Shown piece by piece: positions 23,312-35,555 of a stretch of 64,000 bases of DNA. This DNA comes from Aphrophora alni (Eukaryota > Arthropoda > Insecta > Hemiptera > Aphrophoridae). The notes below the pieces were generated by a model, which saw only the letters and a list, made by a program, of their open reading frames with translations, had not been told where the DNA came from and ran no database searches. A program made the translations under genes and the position numbers. Every line of letters begins with the position of its first letter. Position 1 is the stretch's first letter. The DNA is taken from positions 13,937,092 through 14,001,091 of the forward strand of contig OY740777.1 of the NCBI GenBank assembly GCA_963513935.1. The letters run 5' to 3'.

Positions 23312-24107
23312 CCGGGTGAATAAAAAGTCAAGACCCCCCCCCCTCTAATATTTTTTTAAGTAAATATACAGAGATATCCTTTTGGTGGTCGTGCAATCTT
23401 AGCAGGAAGTTTCATTTTATGATTTTGAAAATTTTGAGTGTCCCCCAAAAATAGGGGATTTTGGGGGCAACTCAAAAATTTTAAATGTAAAGCCCCTTCA
23501 AGTGACACCTTATTTTGAAGTGTTTACAAAAACTTAAAGAATGGTGAAAACCAGAGTTCGCTATCTCTTCTCTATCAAAAATGGTAGCCCGTCAAAAGTT
23601 ATTGAAGTCTACACAAAATTTCATCCTTATAAAATTCAGCTTGTCCATGAGTTGAATGAAGATGATCCAGACCGTCGTCTTCAATTGAATAAACAATGAA
23701 TGGGCTAAAATTAGAGCTTCTATTTCCTCACAAAATTGAAGACGACGGTCTGGATCATCTTCATTCAACTCATGGACAAGCTGAATTTTATAAGGATGAA
23801 ATTTTGTATAGACTTCAATAACTTTTGACGGGCTACCATTTTTGATAGAGAAGAGATAGCGAACTCTGGTTTTCACCATTCTTTAAGTTTTTGTAAACAC
23901 TTCAAAATGAGGTGTCACTTGAAGGGGGTTTACTTTTAAAATTTTTGAGTTGCCCCCAAAATCCCCCATTTTTGGGGGACACACAAAATTTTAAAAATCA
24001 TAAAATGAAACTACCTGCTAAGATTGCACAACCACCAAAAGGATATCTCTGTATATTTACTTAGAAAAATATTAGAGGGGGGGGGTCTTGACTTTTTATT
24101 CACCCGG
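23312..24107. mobile_element. 796-bp palindromic mariner derivative
   Basis: Arms of about 375 bp (23312-23686 and 23734-24107) are nearly perfect inverted copies around a 47-bp spacer. The ends are CCGGGTGAATAAAAAGTC and its mirror, with TA on both sides (23310-23311, 24108-24109). Each arm includes a poly-C/G run of about nine and a fragment encoding HPYKIQLVHELNEDDPDRR, typical of the region between the helix-turn-helix and catalytic part of mariner-type transposases. The 95-codon minus-strand ORF is that fragment read through the palindrome. The R1 copy at 28440-28470 shows the uninterrupted target. Confidence 0.8.
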
Positions 24108-25430
24108 TATGTATAAAAAGTCTCCACTTGCTTCGCTCGTGTCAGAAAACGAACCTATTTATGGTAAGAAGCTTTTACGTTCTACTCTAGTATCGATGAC
24201 ACGTCCCTACCGGATGTCAGTTATACTCATTTTCTTGGGAGGTTGGAAATTGGGACAATAACATTGTATCGAAGATATGTCGGATTGAAATACATACAGA
24301 AATGAAAACCGGATAATTTAATGTGTAGGGAACAATCTTTCTAACGTCATCATTCAAAGAAACCACTTTATTGTACTCAAAAAATACTCGGCATCGATTT
24401 TTCGTACAATCACGTGACTTTCTCTACACTTACGTACACGTGAGAATAATTTATAATTTAGTCAAACAATGTCGCGCTTCCTTCAAAGTTTAACATTATT
24501 AAAAGCAGAACATGACACAAATTATTATCTGATAGGAAACTGCAAAGAAAGCAGTAATTGTGAAAGATCGATAGATAGAGCCTAGTGATGTGGCTTGGTC
24601 CTGCCACTTAAAAACTAAGCAGCCTCTTGTTACTTGCCAATAAACATGTTTGGAATATATTCGTTTATATTTTTTACCGACCCTAGCGTCACAACCTCGA
24701 CATCCCACTAGATCGACAACGCAGTTACCTGCGAGAAGTGATAAATCAATCAATAAAAGTACACGAAAAATCACTTACAGTTTATTGTAAATGTAAAACT
24801 GTAATAACGCAACGCTAAGGTCCGTAGGTAAACCGAGGATTAAAATCGCGCGCGTATCTGTCGAAAATTTAATTTTAACTCCAAAACTATAAATCCGATT
24901 TTTATGAAACTTACCAAAGTTGTTTATTGACCGTGACCAAAACGATGAGAAATACAGCGACCATTATTAAACCATTTTATGGGGGGGGGGATCAATACTT
25001 TTTATGTGGGTTTAGTAGCTTATTTAAATATTTTAATACTTTTTTTTTTCAATTTTTTGACTCGACTATCAAATTGAGATTTTTGGTGACGATCAGTTTT
25101 TCGTTTTTGTGTTGTTTTTTTCCACAGGGAGAGCGAGAAAGTCTGTGGATAATTAATATACTTTTATTTTCTTTAAATTAAATATGTAATTTATTAATTG
25201 TGTAAAAGGAAATATATTATTTGATGTAAATTTATATAAATAGTTTTCTGTGGCGAGATATATTGCAATTTTATATTTTAGTAAATATTACAAGTAGAGG
25301 TAGATTGCTAATAGTTTAGATAGTAAACATAATTTTTGTGAGATTTTGTTTTCAAGTTTTATTCTATTTAAACTGTTCCTGTTTTTTCTCAGGAATTGAT
25401 TACCATAAAAAAAAAAAAAAAAATTTAAAT
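24108..25430. other. R1 continuation and unassigned AT-rich sequence
   Basis: 24108-24260 continues R1 ('cttcgctcgtgtcag', 'attttcttgggaggt'). Beyond that I see only random short ORFs, a G9-10 run near 24980 and no gene. Confidence 0.45.
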
Positions 25431-25475
25431 AAAATTTAAAAAAAGACGTTTTTCGCCTTTAAAAACAATAAGAAA
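25431..25475 (+). repeat. R2 3'-end fragment
   Basis: The block 'gacgtttttcgcctttaaaa' followed by 'caataag' matches the 3' end of R2 (12555-12580). Confidence 0.4.
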
Positions 25476-25864
25476 TAAATTGTTTTGTCACGACAAATGC
25501 CGTTTAAAATTAATTTAAATCATTACTTAAAATGTTTAGCCTATCCATTTCAACAATTCTTGTTAAACCATCAATAAATTCAACATACAACATTCTATTG
25601 AAAAACACTTTAAAAACTCGCAGTTTTTTCAACATTTACTCCCGATCATAAATCACTCGGCTGTTTTGTAAAGTACAGTGTCAACTGTTCTATCGCAGAC
25701 CTACTTGTTTGTGTTCCAAAAAGCCCTAAATATTTTCCATTAATAAAATGAAAGGGGTGTCCAAACTTCATGTTCTTTAGTCTAAGGAAAGATTTATTAT
25801 GGAGACTTCTTTCAACGCTTTTTTAGATGTTACGAATATAAGATAAATAGTTCCATGTACTATA

Positions 25865-26495
25865 AACAGTGTAAAAAAAATATGTAAACGGCTTAACATT
25901 TCAAGAACTGCTTTAGATTGTAAAATATTCGACCTCTCATTTTAAAGTTGTCATTTAATCAAATAAAACAATTAATACAGTTCTATTTGGAAATTCAGTA
26001 AAAACCACATTTTTGGAATATCCTATATATGAAATTAAACTTTATTAATTTATATCCTAGACTTTCAATTAATTGTTAATATAATTTATAATCAAATAAT
26101 TTTTGACTTTTAAAACACCCTGTACCGGATACGTCATTTTCAATACATCTTGGCTTACTTTACATCACAATAACAAATAATAAACTATTATTCACTCAAT
26201 GTTTAATATTGTGTTTACAAAATTGCAAATTTTAAAATAACTCGATTGTTATTAAAGATAAATTAAAAATTCCTTAAATTGACCTATTAGAATATGTAAT
26301 AATTTTTTTTATTGAGAAATATCATGTTTTGTTAATTTTTGGAACACCCTGTATATCCTACTAAACCTTTATACTACCATGTAGACAGCTCAGGTGTAAG
26401 AGCTTTAAAATGAGAGATGAGACTTTTTCTATCTAAAGCAGTTCTTGAAATATTAAGCTATTTCCATAGTTTTTACACACACAGGATGTTTCAAT
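25865..26495 (-). mobile_element. Dispersed element R3, copy 2, with inverted ends
   Basis: The 25867-25960 segment ('tttcaagaactgctttagat', 'ctctcattttaaag') is mirrored at 26395-26490, so the element is bounded by inverted repeats of about 100 bp. The interior is the reverse complement of 13190-13600, including three 'gga-caccctgta' motifs. It is non-coding. Confidence 0.6.
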
Positions 26496-27130
26496 GCTTC
26501 AAAAGTTTCAAATTTTAAAGAAATGAGGTAAATCAACAAAAATTTTATGGGCTCCATCACGGTACTTGCCCAGTCCCGTTTACAATTGAATACAAGCAGA
26601 TCCTCTTCAATTGACGTCGGCTAACGGGTCTCGTAGATGCTACATATTAAAGACTATCCATTCGCTACGCATCAATCACATAACTTTTACTACATGAGTC
26701 CTGCGATACAATTTATTATGAATCATGTGATAATATTCCCTACAATAAATCCAACATTTCCACTTGTACTGTAACTAACTGCTAAAGCAATACCAACATA
26801 AATTTATATTTCCCATTACAATGTTGATTGCACTTATAATTTCACCAAAGCTGAAGGCTGTAACCTTATTGGGGGGGGGGAATGGGCTGCTTGGCACATT
26901 GCCTTTTTATGTGGTCAGATAAGCTAGCCCTCGTCTGTCCAGTTCTACAATATATGCCGGTTCAATTCTGATAAATGGATTCTTTTATTAAACTTGGCTA
27001 TTTTACAGAAGATTCCACGTTGCAAATCGATAAATTAAAAAAATTGTTGGGAAAATATCCATTACAACACCTCAAAAGTTAAAACTAATAGATGGGAGCC
27101 ATTATGGTACTACCCAGCCCAATCATACAA
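26496..27130 (+). repeat. R1 fragments (two partial copies)
   Basis: 'Gggctccatcacggtacttg' to 'tacaagcagatcctct' (26549-26605), and again 'gggagccattatggtactac' (27095-27114) leading to the mariner insertion. A G9 run lies at 26872. No gene. Confidence 0.5.
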
Positions 27131-28262
27131 TACAGGATTCTTCCCAAAGGAATTTATAATTTTGTTAATTTATATAAATTTATTCAGACTACTTACAGAG
27201 CTGGTTTTGGTGTCTTATTGTAGCACAGATATAACAAATTGTAGCACAGATATAACAAATATGGCTGCCTTCACTGGTCCAGAGTACTCTCTCTGTGTTT
27301 TGGTTTGAAGAATCGAAGTTTGCAACAATTAATTGTGCGACGGAATTTTCGTACAGAGTATGGTAAAGATCCTCCCAGTCGATGTACCATTTAAAAGTGT
27401 TTTGTTGAAACCGGGTGTTCAGTAACCCATAAGAAATCATCAATGCGGCGTCATAGAGCTAGTGAGGCAAAGCTTTGTTAACAGTTCTATAAAATCAACC
27501 CAGCGTACTTCTAGCAACTGTTTGACGTGTGTTGAGAAAACGTTTGTATCTCAAACTATACAGATTAACAATGGTCCAAGAACTAAAAGACACTGAATAG
27601 AGTTCCTCGTAAGAAGTTTTGAGTAGAAATTTTACATCAATTCGATGAAGACCAGGATTTCATTACAAACATAATCTTCAGTGACGAGTCGACTTTACAT
27701 GTTAATGGTTTACACTGACGGATTTGGGCAGTGAAAATCCACAAAAACCCTTGAAAGACGTTCGAAGTATCTCAAAAGTTAACGTATTTTGTGCCTTAAT
27801 TAAGCAAGTTCAAAAAGTGCTTTTTAATCCCACAGATTGATGAGGACGACCAAGAACATACATATGTTTCCAGCAAAATGGCGCACCGCTACAATACCCC
27901 ACCGAGGTTCAGAATTTTCTCAATAATCGCTTTCCAGATATAGGCTATGGATTGCATGACCACCTCGTTCACCAATCTGACACCTATCGATTTTTACTTT
28001 CAAGGATTTATCTAGGAAAAGTTTAAACACCCCTGATATACACCATCAGCTTTGTCACGAAGTCGATTTCAGATGAGATGTCTGCAAAATGACCCATGGA
28101 TGTCACATTGAACCTAACTAACTACTGTACAAGGTACAAAAACTTGATATATTTTGCTACAAAATGATAACAAAACCAGCTTTGTAAATATTCTGAATAA
28201 ATTTATATGAATTTACAAAGTTGTAAAGTCCTTTTGGAAACTTCTTTTTGAAGTACCCTGTA
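27131..28262 (+). pseudogene. Mariner-family transposon relic with both TIRs
   Basis: The ends TACAGG (27131) and CCTGTA (28262) have TA edges. The inverted ends share about 60-70 bp, including 'atataaatttattcaga' and 'agctggttttg'; the left end has a small deletion. The + strand keeps broken transposase blocks: RRNFRTEYGKDPPSR (helix-turn-helix), FSDESTLHVNG (first catalytic Asp), and FQQNGAPLQY with N in place of the second catalytic Asp, followed by NFLNNRFPD. Stops and frameshifts separate them, so it is inactive. It sits inside repeat R1. Confidence 0.85.
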
Positions 28263-28985
28263 TTACAAGCAGATCCTCTAAATGTAATGCCCATAAGTTA
28301 GTTTCTTGTGCCTTGTAGAAAATGTTAAATTGTATTGGAAGAATGTTCGTTTAAAACAGTTGTTACACAAATTCTCTGAACCTCAAAAAAGTTCCAATCT
28401 TCTCACTCGCGTCAGTACCTCAGCCTTTGCAAGCCCTGAAGCCCTACATATACGAAAAGAACCTCCACTCGCTGCACTCGTGTCGGTCACTTGATCTTGC
28501 TGGATCTCATAACAATACAAATTTCACATTTTCTTGGGAGGTCATGGTTGGAAAATACATTTTCGACAATAATTTCACTATTTGTCATCATAGAGATGTG
28601 GGGTTGGTACCATTACATGCAGAATTTAAATCTGCTTATTTAGTGTGTTATAAATTGAATAACACACGAGATAAGGAAAAGAAAAAAGAAAGGGAAAAAA
28701 GGATTTTTGCCATAATTTCAACCCCACTTTTAATCGAATCCCTTCCATTTGTCATAAAATTATGTTCTCAATTGAAAATTAGTAAGAGAAATGCTTTTTA
28801 ACCAAATAATCAAAAAACTAAAAAATTTAATGTTGCTGATTCCAATGTTCACAAGACATTAAACACTTCTAGTGTATTTAATTTTACTTCTTATCTGAAT
28901 TGGTTGGTATAAAATGGATATCAATAAGGAAGTAAACAGAGTACAAAGTTGCTATGACATTGGTTATGCACATTATCTCCATATA
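28263..28985 (+). repeat. R1/R5 composite repeat, right of the mariner relic
   Basis: 28263-28560 matches 23165-23300 plus 24110-24260 (R1), and 28700-28975 matches 17900-18180 (R5). The continuous run suggests R5 is the far end of a larger R1 element. ORFs here are incidental. Confidence 0.6.
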
Positions 28986-29018
28986 GAGTAATCTAATCCC
29001 TCATCCGCAGATATGCAC

Positions 29019-29019
29019 A

Positions 29020-29071
<52 letters not shown>

Positions 29072-29085
29072 TGTATATATATATA
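29019..29085. repeat. (TA)n microsatellite with palindromic CAGTA/TACTG edges
   Basis: About 26 TA units followed by 'ctg' and seven more TA units, able to form a hairpin. Confidence 0.9.
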
Positions 29086-29369
29086 ATCCAATTATAGGTA
29101 TCCATCTAACTTATTAACGATATCCACCTAACTTGACCTATTTGTGATGATTCTTGCTAAACCTAATATTAAAAACATCATTTTATAACAACTGAAAAAG
29201 ATTTGATTTTTTTTTTTTTTAATGGGGTGAAATTCCGAAAAAGGTCCAAATTGTACTACAAAAACTTCTGAGTCATTATAAACTTTTTAAAAATACGGGA
29301 ATACACAAATAGATCCTAAAATAAAAACGCCTGTCCATCGAATACTTTAAAAATGTCAGAGTCAGAAAT

Positions 29370-29535
29370 AAAAAATAGTTGATCAAGAGAAACCTGATAG
29401 CAAAGATGAAAGAGGAGGATCTATCCCAAGACTAGATGAAGAAAAGTGTAGATCCATCTATATCCCTCTGGGGGTGATGATAGAGAGGATTCTTTGTGAG
29501 CTCATCACCCCCCCCCCCCCATCAATAAAGTGGTG
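29370..29535 (-). repeat. SINE-like repeat R2, minus copy
   Basis: On the minus strand: 'ctatcaggtttctcttgatc', preceded by 'tagatggatctacac' and a C13 run at about 29507-29519. Confidence 0.45.
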
Positions 29536-30439
29536 TCATTAATTTCAACAAAAATTAATATGCCTGAAATGGCTAATGGTGATCATCAAAACAACACTGT
29601 AATATTGCAGACATAATTGGAAAGAGAATAAGATAACTTCTGCTATTTACAAAAGAGAAATTGTGTCATTTTTATCAATTTTTAATACATTCATATTTGA
29701 TAAATAATAATAAAAATAACATCAACTCTCCTATAGGCTACAAAAAAATTGTTTACAAAATTAAAGACAGGCCCAATATTCTTCTATACAAAACAGAATG
29801 CAGTCTATGAGAAATATTTAATATTAGAATGAAAATGTTTACATCATCCTTCAACTAGTCTGTAAAAAGATGTAGGCTACACACAAATAGGTCAAAGCAT
29901 ATAAAACGTTACTTTAATAAGTTTCCCAGTACAAGAGATGGAAAAATCTAAAGCTTTTAAAACAGATTTTATTGAAAGTTGAATCAATAAAAACAGACAA
30001 GACTACAATACATTGACAAAGTAGTAGACTTTTTAACACATCTCCCTTTTTTGACTTTAAGTTTATTTGTCAATGATAAATTTATAACATAAATGTCTCA
30101 GTTTGCTTTATACCCATCTTATTGACTATTTTTAATATAGAAAACACGAAGTTCGATAAAAAAGTGTCAGACCTGTTCTATACCTAAAAACCAGATTTTT
30201 TTTTTCAAATTTCATTTTTAGATTAATTAAATATAAATTATACAATTTGTATCACGTATTGCTATTAATAGAATTAAGTAACTAATTTTCAGAAAAAATT
30301 TTTTTAGTTATTTTATAGAATAACACAGAAACAAATAAGTAAAACATCATCGTTTCAATTATAAACAAGTAGAGATACATCTATTACAACAATGAAAAAT
30401 GTCAGTTAACGAGAATTTTATAGGTGATAAAAAGGTTAG
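29536..30439. other. AT-rich spacer, nothing recognised
   Basis: No ORF of note and no clear repeat. Confidence 0.4.
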
Positions 30440-30860
30440 AACATGCTCAGAAAATTTGCGCCAGAGACTAATTTGTTATCGGAACCAAGCCAGTCCCGCA
30501 GGTCTGTCTCTTTCCTTTGGCCACGAAATACATGTACATATACTTTGTTTCTAACCGTAAAAACCGTCTGCTAACCAGATCTACTCTGGGTCAAACAAAA
30601 CTTGAGCTGGACACCAATTTATAATCGGACATTAGCCACTTCTCCCGTTCACCAGGTCTGCCTCGTTCCTTTGAATATTGAAACATGTGCATATTACTTT
30701 ATTGCGGCTGAGAAAAATGTCTATCAACCTAACTGTTTTATATATCAAACAACAATCTCACAAAATTTGGTAGGATACTAATTTGTTGTCTGGCCCTAAA
30801 TAGTCCTCCGCTTGTCCAAGTCTGCCTCCGTCCTTTGACCAAGGGGCAATGTTAACCGAT
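30440..30860. repeat. Degenerate tandem repeat, unit about 154-164 bp, about 2.7 copies
   Basis: The anchor (a/g)gtctg(t/c)ctc-ttcctttg occurs at about 30501, 30655 and 30819. Each is preceded by 'actaatttgtt-tc-gg' or a similar block and followed by 'catgt-catat-actttatt'. The units have diverged considerably. Confidence 0.6.
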
Positions 30861-31117
30861 CGAATTTTTGTATTATGGTTAAACAAAAATAGAGTGAACG
30901 TGACTAATTTTTCAGCTTATCCTACTCAGTTTCCTATTTAGCATGGTATAAGCTACCTATGTTCATCGCCTCATATAATCTCTGGTGAACAAAGTTGTTA
31001 AGTTATGGAGTAATCAAACAATACACATATCAGATATTAGCGGAACAACAATTTGTCACAGATCCTGATTACACTTGACTTGTTGAAAATTTTAAAAAAT
31101 TATAAAAAAGACCATTA

Positions 31118-31153
<36 letters not shown>

Positions 31154-32354
31154 GCCTGCCACCCTTTAATCTAATGACTGGAAATATTTCAGCTTGATAT
31201 CAAAACTGACGTTATCTCTCCAACCATGTCTAACAACAACGCAAACCATAACATACATTCAACAAAACATGACATAGTGTGTTCAATATACAACTAGGCC
31301 TATGAATGGAAACATAGTACATGAAAACATATTTGTCAGTGATGAAAAGATTCAAAGAAGAAATTGAATTTTAGTTTCATGTTTAGTTATAGATCAGTTT
31401 ACTACTCCAGTGTTCGCTATCTAGATTTCACAATTACATAGTCATGTGAGATTCCAATATGAATATATAATTTGACAGCACTTAAACTCTATTTGTATTG
31501 GTAATATGAATGAATATAAAACCGCAACTAAATGTATGCTGACAACCAAAAATATATTGCTACATCTAAGACTTCATAAAAGTAGAGCTGATTAGATTTT
31601 TGTTACGTTAATAGCATAAATAAATAAGGTTAGGTTGGGTTATATTATGTTAGGTTAAGTAGGTTTCATTACACTTCAATTTATTAATATACTTCTCTAT
31701 TCAAATCGCATGATGCAAGAAGCCTGACTTAAGATACAATTTACGTAAGTTCTATTGAATAGAGATTGGACAGGAATAAAATGTGCTGTAGCCTACATGA
31801 TTTATTTACACATTAAACAAGCTTTTCCTTGGAAATTTTTTGACCTGTAGAGAATGGAAATTTTTTCATGGAACTAAATATAAGTTACTATGCAACTAGG
31901 TTACTAACTAATGTAAGGTTACTAAAGATTGTCATGTTTCGTAACACAAATTGAAAGAGTGTGATCTAAATTGATACATACACTTCTTTTTCTACAATCT
32001 AGGAAATAAATGAGAATTCGGTGGGTTTTTGGATGGAGGGACTCTGGAAAAAATGATTTTGCGTGTTTATCTGATTGTAAAAACGAGTTACCCTTTCAAT
32101 CGAGGGAATACATGAGAATTCAAAGTTTTAGGTTGGGGAGGACATCAAAGAGAATTATAGTCTAAATTGTTGTGTAAGGAGTGATGTTGCATATGCTACG
32201 ACAGGTTGGGTTAAGTCAAGACAGTAGACTATTTCTGTTTGATGCAAAGAGTAGGCTATGATATGTTTGCCATAATGAAGTGTGGTTAGGTTTTTTTTTT
32301 GGTTTACAATCATTAACAGGTCATTTTAGGTTAATATAAGGTCTAGAAAGTAAG
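30861..32354. other. AT-rich spacer
   Basis: Contains a T28 run (31121-31148) and a degenerate TTAGG-type patch at 31624-31662. No gene. Confidence 0.45.
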
Positions 32355-32785
32355 TCAGTTTGATCAATAATTTGATCAATTGAACTTGCCCTAAAATTTA
32401 GTTAAGAAAATCGTTGAAATCATTTACAAGGTATCTACTTTATTTTGAAAAAAAGAGATCATATTAAGTGTCACCAGACACTTTTTAAATAGACTAGCTA
32501 AATAAATTAGTTTACTAGAAAATAATACATAAAAAGTAGGAAATATAGGTTTGATTAGTTTATTACGAATGGAAATACAGCTCTGGTCAACACTAGTGAT
32601 GAATGTCTAAGTTATATTTCCTATTTTTTACTAAACTAATGCCTATTTTGGTTCTTCAAAAATGTCTGTCGAAACTTAATATGATCTCATTTTTGGAAAT
32701 AAGGTAGGTAGTAAAAATGATTTCAAAAATGTCTTAACTATATTTTAGGGCAAGTTCGATTGTATAATTACCGTTTGATCCAACT
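32355..32785. mobile_element. Fold-back element, arms about 160-190 bp
   Basis: The left arm (from 'agtttgatca' through 'aacttgccctaaaat', 'gagatcatattaagt' and 'taggaaatata') is mirrored by the right arm ending 'gtttgatccaact', around a spacer at about 32550-32610. The arms are roughly 80 percent alike by eye. There is no coding content. Confidence 0.7.
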
Positions 32786-32949
32786 ACAATATAAGAGAAA
32801 TGTGGAAATTAGGGTTATTTTACAAACTTGATTAATTTGACCAATTAATTAATTGTGATACTGATTGGTGCTCATACTAATACTGTGAAAATGTTGAAAT
32901 AAAATGTGACCTATTAATCAATTTTCGTATTATGTAGGTAGCCTAATTG

Positions 32950-33428
32950 TAAAAAAGGTAAATGTCCAGTTGACACTGAGTTGCGATTTAATATAAAAAA
33001 TTATAAAATCATGTTTAACATACTTTGTAATGAAACAATTGGATCATCCTTAAGCTGGCAAGACCATTTTCATGATAATTCATTATTTCTGTCAAAAATA
33101 AGCAATTTAAAGTATGAAATCTATCCTTATTAGGTTTTTAAGATATCTGTTTATGGTAATTCATATGGCAAAGTATACAGTATATATATATAATACAGTA
33201 TATATATAAATTACCATAAACAGATACCTTAACATAATAAGACTAGGATTTCATACTTTTAAATTGCTTAGGTATTTTAGACAGAAATAATGGATTTTCA
33301 TACTTAAAAAGGGTCTTTCCAGCTTAAGGATGATCCAAATGATTAATAATGATGTATGGAAAACACAATTTCATAAAATTTCTATATTAAATCACAACAC
33401 GGTATGAACTGGACATTTACCATAAAAA
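32950..33428. mobile_element. Fold-back element, arms about 220 bp, TA-rich centre
   Basis: 'Ggtaaatgtccagtt' (32958) to 'atctgtttatggtaatt' is mirrored by 'aattaccataaacagat' to 'aactggacatttacc' (33421). The centre is (TA)n with CAGTA motifs. Arm similarity is high but not perfect. No ORF. Confidence 0.75.
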
Positions 33429-35436
33429 AATTTGTTGACACCACATTGCTGAATGTCAATTAAACTTTAAAAATATAGAAAAAAGTTCATTTGCAGCTAT
33501 CTTTTAAGGTGGCTACAAAACTTTATGCCTAAAACATTAACTAGGCTATGTTTAGTATGTAACATTAGTTTGAATTAAGATAGTTTCAGTTATGAAAAAT
33601 TGTGTTGCCCCTTTTTTTTCATATTTACTAAGTTTTAAAGCTTGTTTAACAATTTTTGTAATAATTCAAGGTCCAATTACATATTATCAAGTTAAAAAAC
33701 AAAATAATATTATATTCAAGAACACTAACCAAAATAACTAGTCTATATAAAATAAAACCTACCATGTCAAATAGGATTGTTGCAATAAAAAATCTAAACT
33801 AGCCCTTCCTTCACTCTGAAAGAAGGTTACAGCTAAGTTAAATATTCATTATCAGTAGAATAAGACAAATAATCGAATGGTGTAATGAAACCTAGGCTAT
33901 ACTATTGATAATAAAGTAAATCAGAATTACACAAAGATGCTATTTCATAAACGGATATTTTAATGCTTCTCCAGCAAATAACACAATGTTTTAACTAAAC
34001 AGTTGCTAGTCTAATAAAAAAGGTCAACAACTTCATAGAAATAAAGTAATATTTTCTACCTTAACTACTAACTTAATCAATTTGCAGAATACGTAACAGA
34101 CTTTAAAACCTTAATTCCAAATATTAAAAACCAAGACAATCAAAGATTTGATTAGAAAAGAATTTAAATTTAGCCTTACATGCTGTTAGTAGCCTATCTT
34201 ATTTCAAATAGAGATTTGTTAAATTATGGTTACTTACTCTAAATTCTTGTCCGGGTACCTAAGACCTCAGGATCCGGATACAATCCACAGAATAACTACA
34301 TAAAATCAAGACATCTTAATCATTAAATTGTCAAATGACTTTTTTAAAAGTTCCCCCAATTTCGGTCCTAAATAGTCTGATATCACTTTGCACATTCCCT
34401 AGCCTAGAATATAATATCACAACACAAAATTTTGTATTAAAAAGTGAAAACGGAAAGAAAACACAGCACTTTTTTTATGTTCAAGTCATAAATTGTTTTA
34501 AATATGAAACTGTCTCCTAAAATAAAACAGAGAAAATGAAGTTGTTAATGTCAAATTTAATAATCAATCACTGCAACAAACCTTACTTCTTATTAAAAGA
34601 TGGCTGCAAAAGTTTCTTCCGCTGCTGTAAATGTAACTACTAGTCCAATCAAACTTCTTCTTTTTTGCTATTGCTTTGGCATTGTATATGACATGAAACC
34701 AACAACTTTAATTTATTACGGAATTACTCATACAATCATAATACTTGTATACAAGTGTCATATTTAAATAATATAGTTATTAAATTTTTTTATTTATTTA
34801 AAATAACATAATACATATTTTTCTTAATATAAGAATAAATAAGTTTTTGTTTTTTTTAAATAATATAAGGATTTCCTTATCCGGTGAACTTATCGTAAAA
34901 CCACTTCTATATTTTAACATAATTAACAAACTTCATTTTGTAGGCTAATCTAATTAAATTTTGACTTATATTATTATAATGTCATATTTATAGTAATGAG
35001 TATATTATTTTCTTTATTATATTTTTGTGGCAACATTCACATCTCAAAGCAATACGAAATCATTTAGCTCAGATGTTATTTTGTGCACAACTGTACGGTA
35101 AACTGTAAACGAATTTTTAATTAAAACCAAGATAATTTTTATACAGAACTTAAGGTGTTATTCTTAGTTTAATTAAAGTATTGTTTCAGTTTTCAACTTT
35201 TTAATTGAGAATAACTTCCATATAAATAGGTTTATTTTAATCAACAGTTAATTGTACGATAATTAGCTAAACATATTTATATTCCATTAAATTTAAAAAA
35301 GAAATAATAATAAATTCACCTTAGTTGTTTAAATGTCTATTTTAAACAAATTATAATTAACTTGGTTATACAAATTAAATTGGTAAACCTTGGTTCTGCA
35401 AAAAAAATTATCTTCTCCATGAACATAATTTTCTTT
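33429..35436. other. AT-rich intergenic sequence upstream of the GPKOW-like gene
   Basis: No supported gene. Short ORFs appear random. Confidence 0.45.
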
Positions 35437-35441
35437 TCAGT
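35437..35441 (+). promoter_or_regulatory. Candidate TCAGT initiator of the GPKOW-like gene
   Basis: TTTTCAGTTTA lies 115 bp upstream of the ATG with no clear TATA box about 30 bp before it. It fits an arthropod initiator but is a common five-base word. Confidence 0.25.
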
Positions 35442-35555
35442 TTACTGTATTTAGTGTATTTACAAAGTTTATAGGTTAGTTTGTTGAATCTAAGTATTTA
35501 TAGGTTAACATAAAGTTGATGCATGTTGATTTAGTTGTGTTGTATTTAGTTCAAT

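Noticed and set aside
23592..23879. 95-codon ORF as a functional gene
   Set aside because: It is a transposase fragment read through both arms of a palindrome.
27189..27443. 84-codon minus-strand ORF
   Set aside because: It lies antisense over the mariner relic, whose coding strand is +.
28427..28801. 124-codon ORF as a gene
   Set aside because: It lies across the dispersed R1/R5 repeat, has low-complexity Lys/Glu, and shows no domain.
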